Position numbers and translations under genes: made by a program. Shown in pieces: positions 1 to 10,430 of a stretch of 27,968 nt of DNA. The notes under the pieces are model-generated. The model was given only the letters and a program-made list of their open reading frames with translations. It ran no database searches and was not told where the DNA came from. Position 1 is the first letter of the stretch. Each line of letters starts with the position of its first letter. The stretch spans positions 64,001-91,968 of the forward strand of contig JAQGDQ010000819.1 in NCBI GenBank assembly GCA_030141605.1, written 5' to 3'. The stretch is from Tubiluchus corallicola (Eukaryota; Priapulida; Priapulimorpha; Priapulimorphida; Tubiluchidae).

Positions 1-150
1 AAAACTGTGATCGTGTGATTAGTAAAATCACTTTAACGTCACAATCATTTCAAGCTTGTGTGCTCACATTTTGAACGCGTTTCTTTTGTTCCACCAATGA
101 TGTCATTCATCGACTGAAGAAAAGCGGCACACTGTCAATTTGTGTCAACA

Positions 151-243
151 GCTTTGATTTAAAAAACTATCATAGTTTTCAAAATTTTAGAGCATTCTTT
201 ATTCTGAACCATTGTTTACACAATCGTCCGATTTTCCTTTAAC
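151..243 (+). mobile_element. 3' fragment of TIR element family 1 (third copy)
   Basis: This stretch matches the right end of the fuller copy at 2179-2727, including the terminal motif that reads on the complement as TTAAAGGAAAATCGGACGAT. It ends only about 27 bases from the donor side of UTP3 exon 5. Only the right-hand part of the element is recognisable; the first 150 bases of the window show nothing I can assign. Confidence 0.6.
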
Positions 244-269
244 ATCTAAACAGCAAACTTAATACTTAC

Positions 270-382
270 TTCATATACAATTGATACTTCGTTCTGATGT
301 AATCAGCCCCGTCACCTTCGGGAATCTTCCCGTAATGAACCAGATCCATTAAGGGCTGAAGCACATTTCTTAATTCCATGAG
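270..382 (-). CDS. UTP3: UTP3 exon 5
   Basis: Begins in phase 0 after an acceptor ending in ATTTAG and ends at AA|GTAAGT in phase 2. It encodes the Sas10/C1D-domain stretch from LMELRNVLQPL to GADYIRTKYQLYM, which aligns with the ELEPLLELVEQG...YLRTKYNLYL part of vertebrate UTP3. Confidence 0.93.
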
Positions 383-3300
383 CTAAATGTAAAAAAAATG
401 TAGAATTATTTGTAGTTACTCAAATATTTGTCAAGTTCAAGTCAGGGATGAGAATAACAAATTGCAAAAAACTCTGAAACAGGCCGAGGGTTTTGGGGGC
501 ACCTAGGCAAAGCCCCCTTGGAGCCAGCAACAAATTGCATTTTGTGACCATAGATAGCCTCTAAGTGAACTTACAATATCAATTACCTTGTTTCATGCAT
601 AATTTAAAATACTCAACTATCAAGGATACATGATACCTAATTGTCTCAAAAACGCCTAAGTACTGGCCGCTCCTATGCAAAAGTATATAAAAACTGTCTG
701 CAATTGACTCAAATAACTCCACACAATTGATTCTATATTTTTACACATAGAGATATACACGTGGTTACACTGATGTACGTGACGGCCTGCCAACTAGCGG
801 TCAGCATGTGAAATAATGTACTGGGTCCATAAAAATTTTCTCAACCAATTTACGCGATTTACAAAAATGGCACTACTGGTCTTCCAAAAACTCGGAATTC
901 CGCTTATCCTCAGAAAATTCTCATCCATGATTCATGTATGAAAGCTGTCCATAAGCTTAGTCAATGCCAATTGATTTAATAACAATGAATTTTAGCACAT
1001 CTCATTCTAACAAAATTCTTTTAAAATTTCAAAGGCTCTTAAAAATGCAGTCTGACCACTGTGTACCTACACAACACACAACACAACACACAATATTACA
1101 CAACACACCATAGTACACAACACACAATATTACACAACACACACAACACACACAACACACAATAAAACACAACACACAATACAACACACACAACACAACA
1201 CACTATATTACACAACACACAATCGTATACAACGCACAATGTTACACAATGCACAGTATTACACAACGCACAATGTTACACAACGCACACTATTACACAA
1301 CACACAATATTACAAAACACACCTTTTGTTTAAAGTCTTCGACGAGCGGCAAGAACTCTGGCGACTCTTTCTGCAACAGCTCAAGTTTCTCTTTTCCGGA
1401 GAGTTTACTCAAATCGGTTTCAATTCTCTCTTCTCCGACTTCATCGTCCACATCAGCTTTTGATTCGGTCTAAATGAGTCGAAAAGGTAAAACTGAATGC
1501 AAGTGAACGACAGAATGATGATTGTAAAAAACATCATAACTACATCAGTAAGCTACTACATAAAATTCATCACTTGTCAGGTGTTAACAAATAAAACTGT
1601 TACTTCCTATTGTTCAGGTTAAACTATAAGTGTACAATAATACAACATACATACTATCAGACGGTTGACCAGACGGTTTAGTCTAGTGGTAATGCGTCTG
1701 CTTTCCGTCTGGGAGGTCGTGAGTTCGAACCGGCGGCCGGGTCATACCAAAGACTTTAAAAATGGTACCTGCTGTTGCCCTGCCTGACGCGTGGTATTTA
1801 GGGTAAAAGTGGGGTAACAATAGTCTCTGTTATGTAGTTGTAGGTTGTTATTTACAGTCGGCAATAATAGCTCTTTGAGCTAATGTTAATTGTTGACCCA
1901 AAAGTCGAGTTTAAATAAAGATTATTATTATTATTATTATTACTATCAAATTCTTATTTATGGGCTGCAAATTTTTAATAAAGTAAACACTCACATACCA
2001 TAAATAGACATTAACAACAAGCAATCAGTACAGTAAGGCTAATAATTATGTAACTTCAAATACTCAGAGTATTTTGGGTATAAATATAACAATTACGTAG
2101 CTTGTAGAGTAACATGCTAATTTTATTTTGTGCGGGATACGACCTACGGCTACCAACTTTCCCGAATTTGCAAAAACGTAAAGCAAAACCGGATGACTGT
2201 TCAAACCCAATCTCATTTTAATTTACGGTAGAAAATACACAATTTCTTGTTTGTAAAAGTTAGCAATTGTTTCTTATATTTGAATAATTAGCTTAGAAAG
2301 TTAGTTAATGGTAACCGAACACAGCTATTGCTTACTGTCAGAAACTAACCACAGTTTGTGCAATGGCACGCATCTTCCCTTGCGTGTCAAGCACATTTGC
2401 ATAAGTGGTACAGTACTGCTTAAACGCACGATGTCACGAAAATGGGCTCTACATCATATGACGTCAGAAACTAACACAGCAGTTCATGATCATGCTTACC
2501 ACGGTGCCGCCTTCTATTTGTCGGCCACGCGCACTTGAAAAAAAGGCGCCGTTACCAATCTTAGTAGATTCACTGAGCCGCGCGTAGCTTTGAAAGTTTA
2601 ACAAAATTTGAGTATCTAAGGTAATTATTCTTTAATCTAAGCTTTGATTTAAATATTGTAGTTTTCAATATTTTACAGCATTCTTTATTCTGAACTCGTG
2701 TTTACACAATCATCCGGTTTTCATTTAAGTAATTTTCACATAATTCAATGAAAACATATGTCAGTCCATGCTGCAGAAGCTTAAGGATAAAGGAAAGTGA
2801 TAGAAACATTATCCTTGTCAGGTTCATCCTGATGACACTGAGTGCAGTTATACTGCATATAAAACAAGTGATCTGGTCATGAATGATTTAGTCATCGTAA
2901 TCAAAAGTCGAAAAGTACAAAAATTCTCTGAAAAGTGTGACCGACTTTGACATCGGCTATAGTAGCTGTTTCAAAGACTCTTGCTTTAACCCTTTCATAC
3001 CCGTTGTATCCCGTAGGATACGAGAATATTTTCTGCCTTTAAAATTAATAAAATTTTAAAACTGACAGTTATTTGATCTGTTAATAGTTATTTTGATTTA
3101 AGCCAATAACAATAGATTAAAAATGGTAATAAAATGACAAACTAGAAAATCTACATAGCATAAAAAACTGCGCAAGGCACAGTACTTTAGAGACGACTTT
3201 GTACAGATCAGCATAGCATGCATACTAAATGTCTTAAATACTTTAAAAAATTATCAGCAGTCGCAAAATAGCGCACATTTTTTGCTTTTGTTGTGTTTTT

Positions 3301-4109
3301 AAAAAAGTCGGACTTCGTTTTTTCGCACATGACAAAGAATGTTGTGTATCCCACAGGATACATTTGGAACAAAAGTACCAAACTAAAAAAATAATTTGGG
3401 ACTGAAAGGTTCAAATGTTCACCAAATACATCAACTTGCTGCTTTTTTCTGTTAAAACTGCATAAACCTTCATGCTGGTCTCTCCAAAATTCTAACTAAA
3501 ACATTTACTCACGATTCAGCAATAAAAAAAATCAATACCTGGAACAAATCCAGGCCGAGATCCGCCTCATCTATCTGTTCCGCCATTTTACGCTGTAGAT
3601 ACAGTGCTTCTTTCTCCTCCATCTTAGCTACATCTTCATCCGATTCAGAAGCCTCTTCCTGTACTTCCTCTGCATCGTCGGCATCATAATAAGCCGATTT
3701 TTTCTTTCCCCACGCCTCCCGACTCGGCAGAAAATCGTCATCCACGTCCTCGATGTCGCTCCGCATGTCTGCGCCATCGTCGTCATCATCACGGTCGCTG
3801 CTGTCAGAGCTACTGGCATCGACACCCAGCACATCTTCATTCAAATCTGTATCCGAATCAGATGCGTCATCGACATCTAATGAAAGCTGAAACGTTTTTA
3901 TATAAAACTAAAATGTGCATGAGCAATGTATGAAGAAGAAGAAGAAGAAATCATAATCTACAATCCTACATGTTATATTGCAGAAAACGTGAAAGAACAA
4001 TTGAAAGAAAAACTGCTTTATTCTCAAGACCAGTCCTTAATACATATCAATACTGGCAAATGGCACGCATGCGGCAAGAGAGAGAGAGAGGGAGAGAGAG
4101 AGAGAGAGA

Positions 4110-4155
<46 letters not shown>

Positions 4156-7100
4156 GCAGTATGTTCGCATAAAGCAAAAAAAAATTACCTTGGCACGAGG
4201 CCCCCTGGAGGGTGAGGCCCCGGGGAAGTATCCCCACTCCCCCCCCCCCCAAGAAATAGGCCCTGGCTGCTTAATAGTCTCATCTATTAGCTGATGGTGA
4301 GCTTGCAGAATCTAAAGGCTTTGACAGGATTTTAGAAGCAAATTAATGACTGAATTATTATAGGCAGTTATATACAAAATTATTAAGGTGAATTAAGGAG
4401 TGCCATCACCACAGGGGCTAAGACAGCAGAAGCGAAAAGAATTGAGGAGGCAGAGGAGAAGCGCAGGAGACGCAAGGCATGTGACACTGTCCAACAACAG
4501 GTCCAAACACCCAGTCTCACCTGTGCCAACCAAAGAAGTTTCCAGACCAGAATCAGGAATGACAACCCCCCAAACTGACCTTTTATCCCTGTCACTATGG
4601 TCATCTTCGATTCGAAGGACGAACATCAAGGTGAATTAATAAAAAATTCTGTCAAATAGATTTTGCTTGCATGCTAGTCGCAAAAAATACTGGCAGATTG
4701 CAGCCGTGGCATTTGCAGGAGGCTAAATGCAAATTCGTGGGCAAAAAGGTTTAATGCAGGAGGACAGGCAGACAGCTGATTCATAGCAAAACTGCTGTAC
4801 TATTGTATTAGTGCATAATAAATGTAATTACCTACTTACAAAATGGCTGATTGTTTCTATGCATCAGTCTCTTGATTTAAATGCAGAAAATAAAAGTCAA
4901 TTATGCATACTTGTTTGAGCTAATTGACAACATTATTTATCTACAACTCAAAATACAAATGACATTTACCAGACATTTTTGAGTCAATTAAGCAACTAAT
5001 TCTATTAACTATGAGTTTAATAAACGGTGCCCACAGCAGTTGGAATATTCTTATTTATATGCATTATTTATTATTTATGTTTATTCACGTATAACATACC
5101 TCTTATTGAGATAATAAAACTACATTATACAGAAATACGTACTGCAAAACACAATTTTACTGTAGCATAGTAAGTAATTTTGCATACTAGAATGACATAA
5201 ATGCTGACTGAAAAGGTTAGGTATCACTTGTTCAACAAATGCAGAAATTCTTGAATGTTTTAATAAAATGCGCAAGCTTTGTATAGAGTCGCCCAGTTCT
5301 GTGTGTAAGTATTGTGGAGATCGCTGGCATCTATTAGAATTACATAGAACATTGTAGAATGTTCTGATGGAATGATCGTCTTACCGTGTGGAATGTTCTG
5401 GAACATTACTTCTGAAAGCTTCTTGGGTGCGCTATATAAGGCGAACCAGACACGGGAGCACGCAGATTTCGCACGGACGTATACTTACACATTCTCTTGT
5501 ATACTTACATTTTCAGATATACTTAAACGTTTTCCAGATTTTCACGTTTACTATAAACATTTCGCGTTCCTTCATACTTTTGTGTTGTAGAATTCTCGCT
5601 TAATAAACTAGTTTAATTTGTACATAACACAACAGTAAGTATTTAAGCAAAGTTCCTCGCCACATTGTCGACGTAAAACACGAGAAGTTTGGCTTTCCTA
5701 CGAATGCTCTCTTAACTCATTTATCACTTACCATTTGTCTCTTGTTATGGAATTCATCAACATCGTCATACAGAAATTCCCGACTAGAAGGATCTGGTTG
5801 ATTCTCATCATCTTGGTCATGATCCTCTCTTTTTCCTTTCGCTTCCTGTCGCATCTCCTTTGCACTGAAATAATTTATAAAGAGATGACAGTTAGTTGAG
5901 AACTTGCATAAAATCACAACAATTTTTTCATATCACTTTAAAGGAAAAGTCAACGAATTCCTAAGTGTGTAAATATATCTTACAACACCTAATTATTTGC
6001 ACTCATAATATCAAGATTACATTTATTAATGATTGTATGAACCCACGGTTATTTTATTTTACAAACCAAACTTGTTCAAAAGGAAGCAAATGCGAAAAGT
6101 CATCCTAAACTTGAATTTAAACTACGGATCTTTCAATTACAAATCGAACGCCATACCACTTAGCCCCAGTAATTATGATGGGTCCTAATTACTAATCTGA
6201 ATAAATTCACATGTTGGCAAATAGGTAAACTTTGCAAAAGATCTGCCCACATATACTATACATTATTAATTGCTTGTAAATTGTTCTAGGTAAGTGAAGC
6301 ATATAACTATGGCATGAAGCCTCTATGGTGTAAAAAAATCTTGATCTTGTAAATTTATTTTAATTGTTGTGCCCTAAGTGTAGGCTTGCATTCCTTAAAT
6401 AGTTCCAGCTACTTATTCCTCAAAACAAAAACAAAGTAAATACAGTGACCAATTGCCTTGCAGAGCAAACAGCTTACAACATGAAATGTAGCTGACGGAA
6501 TGTCCAAAACAAAACTTCTAATTCCGCATTGGCTTGCTAACAGTTAGCAAGCCAACGCGGAATTAGAAGTTTTGTTTTGGGACATTCCGTCAGGTACAAC
6601 ATTTATTGTATATTGGCCAGCTCTGGCATTTAAATCTTAAAAGCATCAACAAACTGCAAGTCACAAGCATTTACCAAATGATCAAATCAGGCTAAATTAA
6701 GCAGAATCTAGACAGTGACACTTTACTGTCCTATTGCCTTCTGTATAAAGAAAGATGAATCACCTTAGTATATAAGTACACAGTCCAAATTTAAAGCAAG
6801 AAATTCATTCAAGGCCTAAAGGCCTAAAAGGTGGCAGCACATTACAGTATCATTATTCCCAACATGAAATAACAGGTTCTTAGAAGGGCTTCCAAAATTA
6901 ACGCATGACTAGGTAAGTCCACATTGGCTAGATGACGTTTGAATTGTTCCACTGTGCTGCTGTTGACCAGGTCAGCAGGTAGACTGTTTCATAAGTTTAT
7001 CCTTCTTTGAGAAAAGAAGTGCTGATATTCGCTTCTGAAACCAAGACTCATACAACGTAAAGCATTAATTAATAGCCTCTAGTTCTGCTGCAAAACTAGG

Positions 7101-8453
7101 TGAAACAGCTAGAATAAATCTTAGTAAATATCTAAGTTCTGCTTAAAGGCCCACAGTTGGTCAAAATAAAACAAAGCAGAAACTGTTGTTATTTTCATTT
7201 TACTCGTGATAACCATATTTTTGTTATATATGTTCGCAGAAAACCTCATATATTCGCAAAAAATATTCACTGGAAAAAGCTAATCAAAATATTAATGTTA
7301 ATTGTTAATCAAATCAAAAGTTGACTAGTGGCGCTATTACACTTTCGCACCGCCTAGTTTTTCCTGGCCTATTGGTTGTTTTCACGCCTGCAGGCCAGAA
7401 AGCAGACCAACAGGCGTAATATACACCATATTCCCATAATATTATTGATTTTTAGACCTTACAATTCCAGATTAAAATCATACGTTACTTACCGTCACCA
7501 TGACGCAAAAAGGTCCACGTGAATAACTGTGTTTACACCACTAATGCACAATCGCTCTCGCGCAGTGACGATGTGGCCCTTAACATGTATTTTTAGTTTC
7601 TTCACATAATTTATGATTATTAGGTTTGCAGCCACGGGACCCAAGCTGGCATATACGAAGAAATTATTTTAGACCACTACAGTTATTTATCATTAATTTT
7701 ATTTATTACTGTAGTATTATCACTATTAGATTATAAAAAAGTAAAGGTTTTTTCTTAATTTCGTAAATGCGGTCAAGATGAAAGTCGGTCAAGATGAAAG
7801 TGTGTCACATGCTTTTAAGCTAGGCCCTGATAATGCATAAACTAGTACGAAATTCGTCACGTGACTACACACACAAACAAGATGGCGATACGAACTGTAT
7901 AGGTGTAGAACTGTGAATACAGCGTAATTATTGGTAATTATACCTAAATATATGATGAAATTACAATTAGATTAGCGGAAACATTCACTGATGACGTAAG
8001 AATAATAGAATAATGACGTACGAGCCTAGAAACGAGTAATAACCTACAAAAAACTAGGCGGTGCGAAAGTGTAATAGCGCCTTGACTAGCAGTCGGTGCT
8101 AATAAAATTTGAAAAATTAAATTCATCCCTGTTCTATCTGTCAAGAGTCGTGAACCCAGGCTAGAAGAGACTCCGAAATCTAATCCTCTTAGGTTGTTAA
8201 TCAGCCAATCATGCGGCACAAAACAAAATGCTTTATTTCAAAGTAGATCATGTCTACGTCTGCTCCACCATGAAAGATGGCTATGATAGCCTCAGAAATG
8301 TCATTAGTACCAAAATTTAAACCTCTTTGAGGAGAAATTGAGGGCTTCAAGATAGCAATACTTCAAAAAGCCAATAATTATTTTTTTATGAAGCAGTAAT
8401 GACAAGGTAGAGAGACCCCCGTAATTTTCTTACTTTTTTCGCCGTTTCTTCAT
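270..8453 (-). CDS. UTP3: UTP3/SAS10 small-subunit processome protein, 5' half (five exons, partial)
   Basis: Complement join of 8434-8453, 5732-5864, 3539-3886, 1323-1469 and 270-382, continuing beyond the left edge; about 253 residues are present, against roughly 480 in the human protein. All junctions are GT-AG and the phases agree (2,0,0,0, then 2 open at the edge). The order matches the UTP3/SAS10 family: a basic N-terminus (MKKRRKNAKE), then a YDDVDEFH motif (about residues 38-45), then a long Asp/Glu/Ser-rich region containing AWGKKKSAYYDADDAEE (about 95-111), then the Sas10/C1D domain start with KESPEFLPLVEDFK and GADYIRTKYQLYM (about 200-252). Known role of the family: a nucleolar component of the U3 snoRNP/SSU processome needed for 18S rRNA maturation. 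The start is the first ATG after an in-frame TAG. The C-terminal basic part lies outside the window. Confidence 0.93.
1056..1320. repeat. CA-rich minisatellite (ACACAACACA units)
   Basis: Irregular tandem array of ACACAACACA and ACACAATATT-type units, abutting the splice donor of UTP3 exon 4 (the array runs to 1320; the GT is at 1322-1321 on the minus strand). The first bases of UTP3 intron 4 therefore consist of the satellite itself. Confidence 0.85.
1323..1469 (-). CDS. UTP3: UTP3 exon 4
   Basis: 49 codons, phase 0 at both ends, acceptor ...CATTTAG and donor AAG|GTGTGT. It encodes an acidic lead-in followed by LSKLSGKEKLELLQKESPEF and LPLVEDFKQK, the conserved beginning of the Sas10/Utp3/C1D domain. 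Confidence 0.93.
1660..1940 (+). mobile_element. tRNA-derived SINE with (ATT)n tail
   Basis: The head has tRNA-type internal promoter boxes: an A box within TTTAGTCTAGTGGTAATGCG and a B box GAGTTCGAACC. A body containing CCAAAGACTTTAAAAATGG follows, and the element ends in AAATAAAG and an ATT microsatellite tail. Flanking TACTATCA at 1652-1659 and 1941-1948 is an 8-bp target-site duplication. It lies in UTP3 intron 3, antisense to the gene. Confidence 0.9.
2179..2727 (+). mobile_element. TIR element family 1, copy 1 (non-autonomous)
   Basis: About 549 bp with terminal inverted repeats: the left end carries AAAACCGGATGACTGTTCAA and the complement of the right end AAAACCGGATGATTGTGTAA. The full length is shared in opposite orientation with 10431-10975, and the right end with 151-243. 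I see no transposase coding. The extended TIR begins TTAAAGG in the better copies. Superfamily not assigned. Confidence 0.75.
2990..3410 (+). mobile_element. piggyBac-like MITE (CCCTTTCA termini)
   Basis: The left end is TTAA|CCCTTTCATACCC; the complement of the right end reads (TTGA)ACCTTTCAGTCCC. Subterminal TATCCCGTAGGATAC and TATCCCACAGGATAC mirror each other. A TTAA target and CCCTTT terminus fit piggyBac-type elements; the right flank (TCAA) has diverged. It lies in UTP3 intron 3. Confidence 0.55.
3539..3886 (-). CDS. UTP3: UTP3 exon 3 (acidic region)
   Basis: 116 codons, phase 0, acceptor ...CGTTTCAG and donor CAG|GTATTG. The product is extremely Asp/Glu/Ser-rich, with the family motif AWGKKKSAYYDADDAEE followed by an acidic coiled segment ending in QIDEADLGLDLFQ, equivalent to the LSWGQRKKLYYDTDY...EDDFG stretch in vertebrate UTP3. 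Confidence 0.95.
4077..4153. repeat. (GA)n microsatellite
   Basis: Nearly pure AG dinucleotide repeat in UTP3 intron 2. A short GC-rich patch ending in a run of C residues follows at about 4195-4262; that patch is unassigned. Confidence 0.95.
4399..4640 (+). pseudogene. LINE ORF2 C-terminal remnant
   Basis: The frame beginning SAITTGAKTAEAKRIEEAEE continues into KRRRRKACDTVQQQ and then TCANQRSFQTRI before a stop. This layout, a basic EAEEKRRRRK stretch followed by a decayed C2H2-like finger and RI-type motif, is the C-terminus of a common animal non-LTR retrotransposon polyprotein. The downstream ATGGTCATCTTCGATTCGAA block is the usual 3' end of such elements. It is interrupted and non-functional, in UTP3 intron 2, antisense to the gene. 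Confidence 0.6.
4880..5035 (+). mobile_element. Tigger/pogo-like MITE fragment
   Basis: The segment containing TTTTTGAGTCAATTAAGCAA and ending in AACGGTGCCCACAGCAG matches the right end of the fuller copy at 12436-13159. A left end is not clear; it could start near 4650 in decayed form. Confidence 0.55.
5313..5634 (+). mobile_element. solo-LTR-like element with heat-shock-type promoter
   Basis: A 322-bp unit with TGT...ACA ends, flanked by the direct repeat GTAAGTAT at 5305-5312 and 5635-5642. Inside, in order, are heat-shock-element clusters, a TATA box (5433-5440) and an AATAAA signal (5602-5607), the order expected for U3-R of an LTR. The 8-bp flanking repeat is longer than the usual 4-6 bp for LTR elements, so the class is not certain. 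It lies in UTP3 intron 2 in antisense orientation. No internal region or second LTR is present. Confidence 0.6.
5345..5440 (+). promoter_or_regulatory. heat-shock-element array plus TATA box
   Basis: The strongest site, GGAATGTTCTGGAACATT (5390-5407), contains alternating nGAAn/nTTCn units on both sides. A further TTCTGAAAGCTTC lies at 5410-5422, and an upstream cluster with AGAATGTTCTGATGGAAT lies at 5356-5373. TATATAAG follows at 5433-5440. At least seven nGAAn-type pentamers in about 80 bp just before a TATA box is the textbook layout of an HSF-driven promoter. Confidence 0.7.
5732..5864 (-). CDS. UTP3: UTP3 exon 2
   Basis: 133 bases: one base completing a split codon plus 44 codons, acceptor ...TTATTTCAG, donor ATG|GTAAGT. 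It encodes a basic then acidic stretch ending in REFLYDDVDEFHNKRQM, which matches the YYQDQVDDFHEARS motif near the N-terminus of vertebrate UTP3. Confidence 0.95.
6492..6593. repeat. near-perfect palindrome, arms about 50 bp
   Basis: The left arm begins CTGACGGAATGTCC and ends TTGGCTTGCTAAC; the right arm is its reverse complement with one single-base indel and one substitution, and almost no loop. It is flanked by GTA on both sides. No coding. It resembles a foldback MITE and would form a long hairpin in UTP3 intron 1 RNA. Confidence 0.85.
6845..7060 (-). pseudogene. LINE reverse transcriptase C-terminal remnant
   Basis: Read on the minus strand the frame gives LRCMSLGFRSEYQHFFSQRR, then INL, a stop where the family has Trp, then NSLPADLVNSSTVEQFKRHL and ANVDLPSHA. 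The R-I-N-x-W-N-S-L-P...F-K-x-x-L motif is the typical C-terminus of CR1/Jockey-type non-LTR polyproteins. The TGG-to-TGA change marks it as dead. It lies in UTP3 intron 1, in the sense of the gene. Confidence 0.8.
7329..8081. mobile_element. hAT-like TIR element with 8-bp target duplication
   Basis: 753 bp with terminal inverted repeats of over 30 bp. The shared ends read GGCGCTATTACACTTTCGCA, continue as CCGCCTAGTTTTT, and are identical on both sides. The flanking TTGACTAG at 7321-7328 and 8082-8089 is a perfect 8-bp target duplication, characteristic of hAT insertions. No transposase frame is seen, so it is non-autonomous. Perfect TIRs and target duplication suggest a recent insertion into UTP3 intron 1. 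Confidence 0.88.
8434..8453 (-). CDS. UTP3: UTP3 exon 1 (start codon)
   Basis: ATG AAG AAA CGG CGA AAA AA|GTAAGA encodes MKKRRK plus two bases, which join the phase-2 acceptor of exon 2 to complete Asn. An in-frame TAG lies 24 bases upstream. The product is short and basic, as UTP3 N-termini are. The choice rests on phase agreement and the donor; no other start between 5865 and 8453 fits as well. Confidence 0.75.
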
Positions 8454-8801
8454 AGTGAAACTTAGCTTATTTAACTATATTTATCAAACTAAAGTACAAA
8501 TCACCAAAATTTTACGTAAAGACACTTTAAAGTTCAAAAAAATTATTAAAACGTAAAAATGAGCTGCAGTGCAACAATCCCGCAACTTTTTGCATGCCTA
8601 CTCTACGCAGCAGAAGAAGCTATCTTTCTACGTAATAGTGTGCGTAAATTTTCTTCAGTGGGAATTTATTGACAACTTTTATCGACGCAGTCAAAGACTT
8701 CAGCGTCTCTTTTGTGACTTACTTTCACTTATTCAGGGAGACGGGGCAAAAGCCTAAGAAGTTAAATTGGTGATATATCAAGTCATCGTTCTATTACTCA
8801 C

Positions 8802-8898
8802 TTGGATGGGGAGCAGCTCAACGTTCAGTGTGTGGTTATATGACTCACCAACTCGATCCTCTTCACCTTTAGCAACATAAGCATTGGGCACGATTAAC
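8802..8898 (-). other. exon-like block of unknown identity
   Basis: On the minus strand an acceptor ACCTAG is followed by 97 bases with one open frame (32 residues, beginning LIVPNAYVAKGEEDRVGESY and ending LNVELLPIQ) and a consensus donor CAA|GTGAGT. Composition and splice signals look like a coding exon, but it lies upstream of UTP3 exon 1 and I recognise no family. It could be an exon of another minus-strand gene, an alternative UTP3 5' exon, or chance. Confidence 0.35.
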
Positions 8899-9378
8899 CT
8901 AGGTAGATTTGCAAGAAAAATAATTATTTTCTTCAGATGTCATCATTATGGTCATTCTGATTTCTGGATAACAGTATCACCCATCCCTCTTACTTACTAC
9001 TTTTTTCTGACTGCTATCTATTTTCTTTGGATTTCATGATCTGTTTAAAATTTAGGTTCCTTCTAACCGTAAATGACTAAAAAGAGTACATATTCACAAG
9101 TTGTAATAGCATTTTAGCTCAATACTATCCTTAATTATTATTTCTTCAGACTTATCACAACATAATTTACGATAATCCGTCGACCAAGCAAACCTTCCCA
9201 CTTCCAATTCTCACAATATTTAACTATTTTAATATTAAAATATGCATGACTTCACACTCACTAGTGTGCTTTTATTTTCCATATTTCTATCCAATTTTTA
9301 AAAATCGTCAGACATAAAATTATAATAGCCTTCTAAGTATATTGCTATCCATGAGTTCAAAGAAAGATTGATGACGAT

Positions 9379-9771
9379 TAGGGGTGAGCATCGAACGTTC
9401 GAATTCGATTCGAACGACTTTTTTTAGTTCGAACTTGATTCGAACCCAAAACTATAGATTCAATAATTCAGCACTTCAATCATGTATGTTATTTATCACT
9501 AAAATGATTGAAACAACGTACAATTAGCATAATTTAGCTGTGATTTCTGTGCACAATTTTAAACAAATTGCTAGTCGTTTTATTGCAGAACAAAATCTAG
9601 TGATATGCATGATCTTTGTTAGACCAATTTTTACTGGTGGTTCGAAAATCTTCCAATCTCAATTCGAATTCAGTTCGAATTCGAAACACTGAAGTTTGGT
9701 TCGATTCGAATTGAAAGTTACAAATTCTGTTTGATTTAAATTCGCTTTCTGGTAGAGAATGCTCACCCCTA
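9379..9771. mobile_element. hAT-like MITE
   Basis: 393 bp beginning TAGGGGTGAGCAT and ending ATGCTCACCCCTA, with the 8-bp target duplication ATGACGAT at 9371-9378 and 9772-9779. The subterminal regions are rich in TTCGAA and ATTCGAATT motifs on both sides, likely transposase-binding repeats. No coding capacity. Confidence 0.88.
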
Positions 9772-10430
9772 ATGACGATCGACTGTTTGTTGATTGCTTG
9801 CAGTTTTTACTTTTTCGAAAATATTGTGTTTGTCAGTTTAGCTTTCACTAATTATTCCATAAAATGTTTATTATATTAAACATTTAATTTTTCTAGTCAC
9901 TATTCACTGAGTATATAGAATCCCGATTATATGATCAAAAGCACAAGAATGATTATCAAACAATTTTGGCGACAGGTGGCAGCACCAGCTGCATACACTG
10001 ATTTACGGTTTTGCGGTACTCAAAGACTCGAAGTGAAGGTCGTTAATAATAATAATTTTTAAAATATTATTTAGGGTTTAAATTGTTTATCGTTTATAGC
10101 TTCATTACCTAAAGATACTTTAGTACTAGCGTCGTCATATGCCCATCACGTCTAGTTAACTGGGCATGTAGATTTCTAAAATGGTCGTTCACAATCTACT
10201 TTTCTGTTTTGCTGTATTTTAATATGCGATTTTGTAGCACACATCTTCCAGTTCTGCACATTCTAATAAACACAATTGTAGTCATTTTCTAATGGACTTA
10301 ATACATGTATTAGTGAACTAAAATTAATAGAAAAAAGCACCACATGCTCAGAATGCATACTAGTCTTTATACTGGCTCTCTATATTCCTTAGTTATAACT
10401 AGTAAATGTAACATAAGGCTTGCGAAATTT

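Noticed and set aside
1056-1320. CRISPR-like array
   Set aside because: Repeats are short, contiguous and imperfect with no spacers; this is a eukaryotic minisatellite.
1671-1745. Functional tRNA gene
   Set aside because: A and B boxes are present, but the acceptor stem does not close and SINE body, tail and target duplication follow.
2308-2538. 76-codon plus-strand frame
   Set aside because: It lies wholly within the non-coding TIR element and is not kept in the second copy.
7944-8219. 91-codon minus-strand frame
   Set aside because: It crosses the right TIR and target duplication of the hAT-like element, so it is not an ancestral gene; no transposase motif.
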